Shown: positions 1 to 6,423, counted from the stretch's first letter. The stretch: 10,965 nt of DNA from Mycobacterium sp. (GCA_018882545.1 VERS01000018.1:1-10965); one strand, 5' to 3'. Numbers and translations: made by a program. Notes: generated by a model from the letters alone, not told the origin.

Positions 1-122
1 GCGGTGGCCTCGGCGGCCGGCATCACGGCGATGGCGACTGCAGTCGCGACCGCCACCACGAGGGGCCTCAGAAAGTGTGATCTCGTCGGGCTGTCGTTCG
101 GAGTCGAGTTGGCTGCGTTCAT
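1..122 (-). CDS. Secreted protein, N-terminal fragment (runs off the left edge)
   Basis: Reading the minus strand from the ATG at 122, about 40 codons are visible before the window ends. The N-terminus is polar with scattered basic residues (MNAANSTPNDSPTRSHFLRP), followed by a hydrophobic Val/Ala-rich segment (residues 21-35) and then Pro-Ala-Ala-Glu-Ala. This is the layout of a signal peptide with an Ala-X-Ala-like cleavage region, so the product is probably exported. A purine-rich ribosome-binding site (GAAAGGG) sits about 8 nt upstream of the ATG. The mature domain is outside the window, so no function can be assigned. It is transcribed divergently from the small secreted protein at 460. 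Confidence 0.7.
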   Translation of the reverse strand, partial: MNAANSTPNDSPTRSHFLRPLVVAVATAVAIAVMPAAEAT

Positions 123-331
123 GGTCTGTTCCCTTTCGTAATCCCTCTGCGTGGTGGAAAATCCACGGGCCGAGGGGGATTGGCCCGCGGCGCCGCTGAC
201 ACCACGGTAGGTACATACGAACTGCAATTCACGAAGCTCATACCGTTGTCAAAGAATCGCCGGGGGTGCGCCCGCCTTCCGGCCACCAGAGAACATTCCG
301 GAAATAGCGAATCCCACATCGCGAAGCAAAA
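123..331. other. Divergent intergenic region, no gene seen
   Basis: About 210 bp between the minus-strand secreted protein and the regulatory box of the plus-strand small secreted protein. It must hold the promoter of the minus-strand gene. A perfect TTGACA on the minus strand (252-247) lacks a convincing -10 at 16-18 bp, so no promoter is called. The open frames crossing it (for example plus 180-560) have no coding look and lack ribosome-binding sites. Confidence 0.5.
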
Positions 332-389
332 ATATGTCTTTGCTATGAAGGGCGTGACGGCCCGGCAGGCCGGTCTTAGGCTGAAGTCA
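332..389 (+). promoter_or_regulatory. Response-regulator-type box 1 plus promoter of the first small secreted protein
   Basis: The 11-bp direct repeat ATATG-N6-CTATG occupies 332-353. A -35-like GTGACG (354-359) abuts it directly, followed by a 17-bp spacer and a -10-like TAGGCT (377-382, fitting the mycobacterial TANNNT pattern). The predicted transcript start is about A389, which puts the box at -57 to -36. The same box, abutting -35 and 17-bp spacer recur before the second secreted protein (6322-6372) and before the response regulator (minus, 4061-4011). That recurrence is the main support; the binding protein is inferred. Confidence 0.6.
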
Positions 390-417
390 CGGGCGAGAGA
401 GCCGAGACCGACACCGC

Positions 418-434
418 CGGTGAAGGTTTCACCG
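418..434 (+). repeat. Inverted repeat in the 5' leader of copy A
   Basis: Perfect 7-bp arms CGGTGAA / TTCACCG with a 3-nt centre. It lies about 30 nt downstream of the predicted transcript start and 10 nt before the ribosome-binding site. The same dyad is at the same place before copy B (6432-6448), so it is a conserved element. It could be an operator or an RNA hairpin near the ribosome-binding site. Confidence 0.6.
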
Positions 435-459
435 CCCCACTACAGAAAGGGAAATGACA

Positions 460-708
460 ATGGCCACCAAGATTCTCGCCCCGATCTTCCTGGCAGGCGC
501 CGCCGCTGCGGCCGTGATACTCGCACCGGCGGCCGCCGCGAACACCGCGGCCAGCTGTGACGACAGCGGCATCGCCTCGGTGTGCACCCGCGCCGGGAGC
601 GCCGCGATCATCGTCCGGCCGGACGTCGACCGGCAGTCCTTCTCGATTGCGCCGGGCGGCAACCCCTTCGGCGCCGGGCCGATGCCGCCGGTGTTCGCAC
701 TCGACTAG
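460..708 (+). CDS. Small secreted two-cysteine protein, copy A
   Basis: An 82-residue protein of unknown function. Residues 1-27 form a signal peptide: Lys4, then a long Ala/Leu/Ile core ending in an Ala run, so a mature protein of about 55 residues is expected outside the membrane. The mature part has two cysteines nine apart (Cys33, Cys42) in a segment ending VCTRAGSAAI, probably a disulfide, followed by a Gly/Pro-rich tail. The start at 460 is preferred over the in-frame ATG at 454 because GAAAGGG (445-451) is 8 nt from 460 but only 2 nt from 454. A 77-residue paralog lies at 6474-6707 with a matching upstream region. The TAG stop falls in the CTAG target of an insertion sequence, so the gene is intact but is cut off from its terminator, now at 1693-1748. 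Confidence 0.8.
   Translation: MATKILAPIFLAGAAAAAVILAPAAAANTAASCDDSGIASVCTRAGSAAIIVRPDVDRQSFSIAPGGNPFGAGPMPPVFALD
705..708. repeat. CTAG target duplication, left copy
   Basis: CTAG at 705-708 recurs at 1679-1682, exactly flanking the insertion sequence. CTAG is a common target of the IS427 group of IS5-family elements. Because it is palindromic, the exact number of duplicated bases (TA or CTAG) cannot be decided from one copy. The left copy contains the stop codon of the small secreted protein. Confidence 0.75.
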
Positions 709-1678
709 GGCGTGTCTCCCGAATGGTCGGGTCCTGACCAGCGACTATTAGTCGGTGACGCGGACGGGTGTGATTTCTGAGGAGTTCTGGGCAGCTGTTG
801 AGCCGTTGATGCCCTCGGATGTGGGCAAGCGGGGCAACAGGTTCGGCGACCACCGCCGGATCCTGGAAGGCATCGCGTGGCGATTCCGGACGGGTAGTCC
901 GTGGCGGGACCTGCCTGCGGAGTTCGGGCCCTGGCAGACAGTCTGGAAACGGCATCACCGCTGGTCGTTGGACGGCACCTACGACAAGATGTTCGTCCGG
1001 GTCTCCGCGGTGTTCGGGCTCGAGGCGGCCATGGCAGACGACGTCGAGCGACTGCTGTCGGTGGATTCGACCTGCGTGCGGGCGCATCAGCACGCGGCGG
1101 GTGCCCGTTCGGACACGCTGCACACAGGGGGCTCTGTCGAATTACAAGAAATCCGCCGATGAGCCCGACGACCACGCGATCGGACGATCTCGCGGCGGAC
1201 TCACCACCAAGATCCACGCGCTGACCGATCAACGGCAAGCACCGGTCACGGTCCGGCTGACCGCAGGCCAGGCCGGCGACAACCCCCAGTTGGTGCCACT
1301 GCTCGACGACTATGCCGGGCACTGCAAGGACCGCGAACTTCACGGCAGCGACTTCCGATTGCTCGCCGACAAGGCGTATTCACATCCGAGCACACGGGCC
1401 GAATTACGTTCCAGAAGAATCAAACACACGATCCCCGAACGCCGCGATCAGATCGTCCAACGCAAGGCCAAGGGATCGGCCGGTGGGCGTCCACCGGCAT
1501 TCTCAGGGCGGATCTACAAACACCGCAACACCGTCGAACGCGGCTTCAACCGGCTCAAACAATGGCGCGGCATCGCCACCCGGTACGACAAATACGCCCT
1601 GACCTACCTCGGCGGCGTCCTACTGGCCTGCGCTGTAATACATTCCCGCGTAGGCACTACCGATTCAGGAGACGCGCC
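709..1678 (+). mobile_element. IS5-family (IS427-like) insertion sequence
   Basis: About 970 bp bounded by imperfect terminal inverted repeats: left GGCGTGTCTCCCGAAT and right, read on the minus strand, GGCGCGTCTCCTGAAT (two mismatches in 16). CTAG flanks both ends. It encodes one IS5-type DDE transposase split over two overlapping frames. The empty site can be reconstructed from the paralogous copy B locus, where TAG is followed directly by a C run and CCCAGTAGGGCCGCGAG. In copy A the same string resumes just after the right-hand CTAG. Apart from the split frame, the element looks complete and therefore fairly recent. Confidence 0.88.
755..1162 (+). CDS. IS5-family transposase, N-terminal frame (orfA)
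   Basis: 135 codons opening at a GTG at 755; a GTG at 770 is an alternative, and neither has a clear ribosome-binding site. It carries the N-terminal domain typical of IS427-group transposases: an ISEEFWAAVEPLMP start, a GIAWRFRTGSPWRDLP segment, and the first catalytic aspartate (Asp104) in SVDSTCVRAHQHAAG. The frame is lost just after a run of five G (1127-1131), and the remaining codons to 1162 do not resemble the family. The second half of the enzyme continues in the +1 frame from that point. Confidence 0.8.
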   Translation: MTRTGVISEEFWAAVEPLMPSDVGKRGNRFGDHRRILEGIAWRFRTGSPWRDLPAEFGPWQTVWKRHHRWSLDGTYDKMFVRVSAVFGLEAAMADDVERLLSVDSTCVRAHQHAAGARSDTLHTGGSVELQEIRR

Positions 1679-1682
1679 CTAG
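1128..1682 (+). CDS. IS5-family transposase, C-terminal frame (orfB)
   Basis: This +1 frame continues the transposase after the G5 run, so the given start marks the likely frame change, not an initiation codon. It encodes the family segment DHAIGRSRGGLTTKIHALTD, the second catalytic aspartate in LLADKAYSHP, and the catalytic glutamate in NTVERGFNRLKQWR followed by the RYDKYALTY motif. The fused product would be about 300 residues. Its stop codon TAG (1680-1682) is supplied by the right-hand CTAG target copy rather than by the element itself. Many IS427-group elements are split this way and use frameshifting, but a simple one-base mutation cannot be excluded here. Confidence 0.8.
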   Translation, partial: GALSNYKKSADEPDDHAIGRSRGGLTTKIHALTDQRQAPVTVRLTAGQAGDNPQLVPLLDDYAGHCKDRELHGSDFRLLADKAYSHPSTRAELRSRRIKHTIPERRDQIVQRKAKGSAGGRPPAFSGRIYKHRNTVERGFNRLKQWRGIATRYDKYALTYLGGVLLACAVIHSRVGTTDSGDAP

Positions 1683-1692
1683 CCCCCCGCCC

Positions 1693-1748
1693 AGTAGGGC
1701 CGCGAGGACGCCCCCCGACCGCCGGGCGCCTCGCGGCCCTACTCTTTT
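1693..1748 (+). terminator. Intrinsic terminator of copy A, displaced by the insertion sequence
   Basis: Left arm 1693-1712 (starts AGTAGGGCCGCGAGG) pairs with right arm 1725-1743 with one bulged A, a 12-nt loop and a short T tract (1745-1748). The arms are nearly identical to those of the terminator after copy B (6719-6767). This identifies it as the original terminator of copy A, now separated from the gene by about 970 bp. Confidence 0.85.
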
Positions 1749-1773
1749 GTCCGCACGGAGAGAGTCAGGTGTG

Positions 1774-1809
1774 GCCGCAGAGTCAGATGTCGCCGCAGAG
1801 TCAGATGTC
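1774..1809. repeat. 18-bp tandem duplication over the kinase 3' end
   Basis: GCCGCAGAGTCAGATGTC occurs twice back to back (1774-1791, 1792-1809). The second copy contains the stop codon and the last two codons (Asp-Ile) of the minus-strand histidine kinase; the first lies just beyond the stop. It looks like a small local duplication. Confidence 0.85.
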
Positions 1810-3237
1810 GCCGGGAGTGGCGGGAAGCAGTACCGAGAAGACGGTGCGGCCCGGTACCGAATCAGCAGTGACCGTTCCGCCGTGGGCCTCGACGATCGAG
1901 GCGACAATAGCCAGACCCAGTCCGCTGGAACCCATTTCGCGGGAGCGCGCCTTGTCCGCGCGGACGAATCGGCCGAACAGGTTCGGCATGATCCCCGCCG
2001 GGATTCCAGGTCCATCATCAGCCACCGTGAGCTCAACCGTGCCAGTGCCGGTGCGCGCGACCCCCGCGGTGACCGTCACGCCCTCCGGGGTGTGGACCCG
2101 CGCGTTGCCCAGCAGGTTGACGACCAGTTGCTGTAGACGCGCGCGGTCCCCGCGCACCCACACCGCCTGGTTGGGCAAGTCGGTGACGAACCGATGACCG
2201 GGGGCGGTGACTGCGGCGTCATTGACGGCGTCGGCCACCAGATCGCACAGATCCAGATCCTCCAATTGCAGATCCTGTCCCTCCTCAAGCCGGGACAGCA
2301 ACAGCAGATCCGACACCAGCGTCGACATCCGCCGCGACTCGGCCTCGATACGTTCCAGCGCGTACTCGGTCATCGGCGGCAGCAGCTGACTTTCCTGGCG
2401 GGTCAGTTCGGCGTAGCCGAGGATGGCCGCCAACGGGGTGCGCAACTCGTGGCTGGCATCGGTGAGGAATTGCTTCATGCGCCGGTCCGAATCGGCCATC
2501 CCGGTCAGCGCCGAGTCGACGTTGTCCAGCATCTGGTTGAGCGTGGTACCCAGGACGCCGACCTCGGTCTCCCGGTCGGCGTCCCGATCCGACACCCGCG
2601 CGGTGATGCGGTACTCGGCGGCGTCCAACGGCAGCGTCGCCACGTGGCCGGCGATCGCGGCGACTCGCCTCAGTGGCCGAAGTGCCTGGCGCACCACGAG
2701 GACGGTCCCGACCGCGGTCACCAGCAGAGCCACCAGCACCAGTCCTGCCACGATCACGGTGTTGTGTTTCAGGGTCCGGTGGGCGGCTTCCAGGGAGACC
2801 GCCGAGACCAGCCGCTCGCCGTTGCCGATGTCGCGGCTTCCCACCCGATAGGGGCCCAGGCCGTCGAATCGGACGGTACGCGGGTCGCCGGTGTCCCATT
2901 GGATGGCCTGCACCGCCCGCAACGCCCCGTCGGGGGCCGGGACCGGTTCCCCGTCGCTGAATGAGGCACTGAACACCGGCGCTCCACTGCTGAGCAGCAC
3001 GATCACCGTGCCCGGCGCCTGGCCCGGGAACGTCAGCTCGCCGCGTCGGGCCTTGGTGTAGGAGTATTTGAACGCGGAGAGGGAGTTCGCCACCTGCGCA
3101 TCGGAGAGGGCGTCAACCTCATTGCGCAAGCTCATGATGGCAACCGCCCCGGTTCCGATCAGAACCGAACTCACGATTGCGCTGACGCCGATGACCAGTT
3201 GCCGGCGCAGTGAACGCCGTCGCAACCAGTCGATCAC
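1801..3237 (-). CDS. Membrane sensor histidine kinase
   Basis: A 478-residue orthodox sensor kinase, of a size and layout like mycobacterial TcrY/TrcS. In order: TM1 (about 14-36), an extracytoplasmic sensor region of about 125 residues (37-160), TM2 (about 161-182), HAMP (about 183-250), the dimerisation/phosphoacceptor segment DASHELRTPL with His263, an N box (NLLGNARVHTP, 374-384), G1 (DDGPGIP, 408-413) and G2 (GSSGLGLAI, 436-444). All catalytic boxes are intact. It starts at a GTG whose last bases overlap the TGA of the regulator (GTGA), so the two genes are translationally coupled. The partner is the regulator at 3234-4004. The sensed signal cannot be read from sequence; the neighbouring carbonic anhydrase/transporter hints at CO2/bicarbonate or pH, which is inference only. 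Confidence 0.92.
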   Translation of the reverse strand: MIDWLRRRSLRRQLVIGVSAIVSSVLIGTGAVAIMSLRNEVDALSDAQVANSLSAFKYSYTKARRGELTFPGQAPGTVIVLLSSGAPVFSASFSDGEPVPAPDGALRAVQAIQWDTGDPRTVRFDGLGPYRVGSRDIGNGERLVSAVSLEAAHRTLKHNTVIVAGLVLVALLVTAVGTVLVVRQALRPLRRVAAIAGHVATLPLDAAEYRITARVSDRDADRETEVGVLGTTLNQMLDNVDSALTGMADSDRRMKQFLTDASHELRTPLAAILGYAELTRQESQLLPPMTEYALERIEAESRRMSTLVSDLLLLSRLEEGQDLQLEDLDLCDLVADAVNDAAVTAPGHRFVTDLPNQAVWVRGDRARLQQLVVNLLGNARVHTPEGVTVTAGVARTGTGTVELTVADDGPGIPAGIMPNLFGRFVRADKARSREMGSSGLGLAIVASIVEAHGGTVTADSVPGRTVFSVLLPATPGDI

Positions 3238-4004
3238 TGTGGCGGTCGCAGCATGTACCCGACTCCGCGCACGGTGTGGATCATCGGCTCGCGGCCGGTG
3301 TCGATCTTGCGGCGCAGGTACGAGATATAAAGGTCGACGACGCTGGACTTGCCGCCGAAGCGGTAGTTCCAGACCCGATCGAGAATCTCGGCACGGTTGA
3401 TCGCCCGCCTCGGGTTGCGCATCAGATACCGCAACAACTCGAATTCGGTGACGGTCAGCGAGATCGGCTCACCGGCTCGGGTGACCTCCCGGCTAGCGCC
3501 GTCGAGAACGAGATCGCCGACGGTGAGAACCTCGTCATCGGGTGCGGCCATCGCCTTGGACCGGCGAAGCAGCCCCCGCAACCGTGCGACGAGTTCTTCC
3601 AGACTGAAGGGTTTGGTCAGGTAGTCGTCGGCACCGGCGGTCAGACCCGTCACCCGGTCCAGGACGGAGTCGCGGGCGGTCAGCATCAGGGTCGGAGTGT
3701 AGGCCTCGGACTGCCGGATGGTCTTGAGGATCTGCAGCCCGTCGGTGTCGGGCAGCATGATGTCGAGCACGAGCAGGTCGGGTTCGAAGTCGGCGAACTT
3801 GGTCAGGGCTTCCTGGCCGTCGCGGGCCACCTCGATCTGCCAGCCCTCATAGTGCAGGGCCATTTTCAGCAGGTTGGTCAACGCCGGTTCGTCATCGACC
3901 AGCAACACGCGGATCGGGGATCCGTCGGGCCGGGTGATCCGCGGAAGTTGGCCCAGGATGGCCGGGCGTTGACGCTGAGTTCTGGGGGTCACCGTCACAG
4001 TCAT
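3234..4004 (-). CDS. OmpR/PhoB-family response regulator (TrcR/TcrX-like)
   Basis: 256 residues. A 28-residue polar N-terminal extension precedes a receiver domain (about 30-142) with acidic pocket Asp37-Asp38, phosphoacceptor Asp81 in LVLDIMLP, Thr109 and Lys131 (TKPF). A winged-helix DNA-binding domain (about 160-254) follows, with the LTVTEFELLRYL and VVDLYISYLRRKID segments and an HTVRGVGYMLRP end. The start at 4004 has no good ribosome-binding site, but it sits 6 nt after a -10-like CAGAAT with ATGACA 17 bp upstream, so translation may be leaderless. It overlaps the kinase start by 4 bp. A direct-repeat box lies just upstream of its promoter, which suggests autoregulation. It resembles mycobacterial TrcR/TcrX; which ortholog it is cannot be settled by eye. 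Confidence 0.93.
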   Translation of the reverse strand: MTVTVTPRTQRQRPAILGQLPRITRPDGSPIRVLLVDDEPALTNLLKMALHYEGWQIEVARDGQEALTKFADFEPDLLVLDIMLPDTDGLQILKTIRQSEAYTPTLMLTARDSVLDRVTGLTAGADDYLTKPFSLEELVARLRGLLRRSKAMAAPDDEVLTVGDLVLDGASREVTRAGEPISLTVTEFELLRYLMRNPRRAINRAEILDRVWNYRFGGKSSVVDLYISYLRRKIDTGREPMIHTVRGVGYMLRPPQ

Positions 4005-4061
4005 AGTCCAATTCTGGGCATCTCGCTTCGGTATGTCATGAATGCCATATGGGTTTCATAT
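4005..4061 (-). promoter_or_regulatory. Response-regulator-type box 3 plus promoter of the response regulator
   Basis: On the minus strand ATATG-N6-ATATG spans 4061-4040 (repeat units 11 bp apart). A -35 ATGACA (4039-4034, 5 of 6 to TTGACA) abuts it, then a 17-bp spacer and -10 CAGAAT (4016-4011), then 6 nt to the start codon. The box is therefore at -57 to -36 if transcription begins at the ATG, the same geometry as box 1 and box 2. The surrounding AT-rich stretch stands out from the GC-rich background. Confidence 0.6.
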
Positions 4062-4169
4062 ATTTCCCGAACCTGTGTAATCGCTGGCTCCCAAAAGCTT
4101 TGCGCCTGAGCGCTATCGGCGTACCTGCTGCGTTATCTTTCGGTAATTTTTCTGACATCTCGGTGCTCG

Positions 4170-4237
4170 ATATGGATATTCTATGCGTGCCCGGTGCGCC
4201 CTTGGCCCAGCCATGGCCGATACCTACTCTCGGCCAC
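4170..4237 (+). promoter_or_regulatory. Response-regulator-type box 4 plus leaderless promoter of SulP-carbonic anhydrase
   Basis: ATATG-N6-CTATG spans 4170-4191. Downstream are -35 TTGGCC (4202-4207), a 17-bp spacer and -10 TACTCT (4225-4230), then 7 nt to the ATG at 4238, which would be the first transcribed codon. Here the box sits at -68 to -47, about one DNA turn further upstream than boxes 1-3. The stretch 4069-4169, between the two divergent boxes, is relatively AT-rich and shows no gene. Confidence 0.55.
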
Positions 4238-6382
4238 ATGGCCACTCTCACAACACCTCCGGCAGCGGTTCCGGGCGACGATCGTTCTCGCCGGGAAAGC
4301 CTCGCCCGTACGGTCCTGCGTTACGACGTGCCCGCCTCGTTGGTGGTGTTCCTCGTCGCGCTGCCGCTGTCACTGGGGATTGCGGTCGCCTCCGACGCTC
4401 CGCCGCTGGCCGGCTTGATCGCCGCCATCGTCGGCGGGCTGGTGGCCGGCGCACTCGGCGGCTCGCCGTTGCAAGTCAGCGGACCGGCCGCCGGCCTGAC
4501 GGTGATCGTGGCGGGGTTGATCGCGGAGTTCGGCTGGAAGGTGACCTGCGCCATCACCGTCTGCGCGGGAGTGCTGCAGATCCTGTTCGGACTGAGCAAA
4601 GTGGGACGTGCCGCGCTGGCGATCTCGCCGATGGTGGTGCATGCGATGCTGGCCGGTATCGGCATCACCATCGCCCTGCAGCAGGTGCATGTCCTGCTCG
4701 GCGGTCAATCGCAGAGCTCGGCGTGGCACAACATCGTCAACCTGCCGGCGGACCTGGCCGGCGCCGATGGCCCCGGCCTGGCACTCGGATTACTGGTGAT
4801 CGCGATCCTGGTCGCGTGGCGCCGGGTCCCACCGGCCCTCCGAAAAGTCCCCGGACCCCTGGTCGCGATCATCGTGGCCAGCGTGGCGGCCCTGGTACTG
4901 GCCCCGGATGTGCCCAAAATCGCCCTGGACGGCTCGCTGCTGGACGCCGTCGCCCTGCCGAGCCTGCCGGACGGCAACTGGGGCGCCTTTGCTGCCGGCG
5001 TGCTGACCGTCGCCTTGATCGCCAGCGTTGAGAGCCTGCTCACCGCCGTGGCCGTCGACCGCATGCACACCGGAGTGCGCAGCGACCTGGACCGGGAACT
5101 GGTCGGGCAGGGGACGGCCAATATGGTCTCCGGCTCGATCGGCGGTCTGCCGGTCACCGGGGTCATCGTCCGCAGTTCGGCCAACGTCGCCGCCGGTGCG
5201 CGGACCCGCGCGTCCAGCGTTCTGCACGGCGTATGGGTCCTCGTCTTCGCCCTGCCCTTTGCCTGGCTCGCCGAGAAGATCCCCACGGCCGCACTGGCCG
5301 GCCTGCTGGTCGTGATCGGCGTCCAGCTGGTCAAGATCACTCACATCAAGACCGCCCGGAGGACCGGGGACATCGCCGTGTACCTGGTGACCCTGCTCGG
5401 TGTGGTCTTCCTCAATCTGCTCAACGGGGTGCTGCTGGGCCTGGCCGTATCGGTTCTGATGACTCTGTGGCGACTGGCCCGCACGCGGGTGGTGGCCGAG
5501 CCGGATCCCGACGGCGACTGGCGGGTTGACCTCGAGGGGTCGTGCACCTTCCTGTCGCTGCCGCGCCTGCACCAGGCGCTGGTTTCGGTGCCGCCCGGCA
5601 GCCGCGTGCGGATGCGGATGTCGGTCACCTTCACCGACCACGCAGCCAGAGACTTTCTCACCGAGTGGCAGCGCCAGCACGAGGCCACCGGCGGCACGGT
5701 GGTCGTCGAGCAGGGCCCGGGTCACAGAACCGGAGACCACGACATGCTGCCCGCGCTGCGCGCGAGCAACAAACCCCGGAATCCGCGGACGCTGTTCATC
5801 ACCTGCACCGACCCGAAGATTTTTCCCAACGCCATCATGGGCAGTGACCCCGGCGATCTGTTCATCGTGCGCAACGTCGGAAACCTGGTTCCAGCAGGAC
5901 AATTCGATCTTTCCATCGAAGCCGCCATCGCCTACGCCGTCAAAGAACTCGAGGTGTCCTCGATCGTCGTCTGCGGCCATTCCGACTGCAGCGCTATGCA
6001 TGCCGCGTTGGTCTGCGGCCAGCGCCCGTCGGCGGACCCCAGCCTGAGGTCGTGGCTGGTCCACACCGAGACCACCCGGGCGGCCTACCGGGACGGCGAG
6101 CATCCCCTGGCCCGCTGTGCGGCCCGCAACGGACTGGGCGCCGCCGATCAGCTCAGCGTGGTGAACGTCGCGGTGCAGGCAAAGATCGTCGCGCAACACC
6201 CCCTCGTTCGCGGACTGCTCGCGCAGGGCCGGCTGTCGGTGTCGGGCCTGTTCTACGACACCGCCGAGGACCGCGCCGTCACCGTTTCCGAAACTCGTGA
6301 ACTGGGGATCGCGAATAATGGATATGGGTTTCCTATGAAGGACGTGACCGCAGCGCCGGTCCTACCTACGCTTAAGGCATAG
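4238..6382 (+). CDS. SulP-family transporter fused to a beta-carbonic anhydrase
   Basis: 714 residues from ATG 4238, resembling the mycobacterial membrane carbonic anhydrase Rv3273. Residues about 30-415 are a multi-span SulP domain with family segments PASLVVFLVALPLSLGIA, SVESLLTAVAVD and QGTANMVSGSIGGLPVTG. Residues about 420-505 look like a degenerate STAS domain. Residues about 512-700 are a beta-carbonic anhydrase with presumed zinc ligands Cys523, His581 and Cys584 (CTDPK and CGHSDC). The likely role is bicarbonate (or sulfate) movement coupled to CO2/bicarbonate interconversion at the cytoplasmic face. Asp525 of the catalytic Asp-Arg dyad is present, but the usual Arg is Lys527. The frame is open from 4049, but 4238 fits family N-termini and a leaderless promoter. 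The 3' end overlaps the promoter of the next gene. The transported ion is inferred. Confidence 0.9.
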   Translation: MATLTTPPAAVPGDDRSRRESLARTVLRYDVPASLVVFLVALPLSLGIAVASDAPPLAGLIAAIVGGLVAGALGGSPLQVSGPAAGLTVIVAGLIAEFGWKVTCAITVCAGVLQILFGLSKVGRAALAISPMVVHAMLAGIGITIALQQVHVLLGGQSQSSAWHNIVNLPADLAGADGPGLALGLLVIAILVAWRRVPPALRKVPGPLVAIIVASVAALVLAPDVPKIALDGSLLDAVALPSLPDGNWGAFAAGVLTVALIASVESLLTAVAVDRMHTGVRSDLDRELVGQGTANMVSGSIGGLPVTGVIVRSSANVAAGARTRASSVLHGVWVLVFALPFAWLAEKIPTAALAGLLVVIGVQLVKITHIKTARRTGDIAVYLVTLLGVVFLNLLNGVLLGLAVSVLMTLWRLARTRVVAEPDPDGDWRVDLEGSCTFLSLPRLHQALVSVPPGSRVRMRMSVTFTDHAARDFLTEWQRQHEATGGTVVVEQGPGHRTGDHDMLPALRASNKPRNPRTLFITCTDPKIFPNAIMGSDPGDLFIVRNVGNLVPAGQFDLSIEAAIAYAVKELEVSSIVVCGHSDCSAMHAALVCGQRPSADPSLRSWLVHTETTRAAYRDGEHPLARCAARNGLGAADQLSVVNVAVQAKIVAQHPLVRGLLAQGRLSVSGLFYDTAEDRAVTVSETRELGIANNGYGFPMKDVTAAPVLPTLKA
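6322..6379 (+). promoter_or_regulatory. Response-regulator-type box 2 plus promoter of the second small secreted protein
   Basis: ATATG-N6-CTATG spans 6322-6343. GTGACC (6344-6349) abuts it, then a 17-bp spacer and -10 TACGCT (6367-6372), with a predicted start at about A6379. Box-to--10 spacing is 23 nt, as in boxes 1 and 3. The stretch CTATGAAGGNCGTGAC is shared with box 1. All of it lies inside the last 20 codons of the upstream transporter/carbonic anhydrase gene. Confidence 0.6.
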
Positions 6383-6423
6383 CGGCGGAAGCCGAAGTCA
6401 CGACAGCGGCGAGAGCCGAAACC

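Noticed and set aside
247..252. Perfect TTGACA on the minus strand as promoter of the left-edge gene
   Set aside because: No acceptable -10 at 16-18 bp; the nearest TATGTA is about 29 bp away.
454..459. ATG 454 as start of copy A
   Set aside because: The ribosome-binding site GAAAGGG would be only 2 nt away; ATG 460 is at 8 nt.
2194..2964. 256-codon plus-strand frame opposite the kinase
   Set aside because: Shadow of the histidine kinase; Gln/His/Arg-rich with no ribosome-binding site or family motif.
3210..4109. 299-codon plus-strand frame opposite the response regulator
   Set aside because: Shadow of a clear OmpR-family gene on the minus strand.
4049..4237. Longest start for SulP-carbonic anhydrase at 4049
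   Set aside because: No ribosome-binding site, an N-terminus unlike SulP proteins, and the start codon lies inside the regulator's box. ATG 4238 has a well-spaced promoter.
4790..6199. 469-codon open frame on the minus strand
   Set aside because: It lies opposite the SulP-carbonic anhydrase gene. Its composition (Gly/Arg/Asp/His-rich, no domain) is what high-GC third-position bias produces on the opposite strand.
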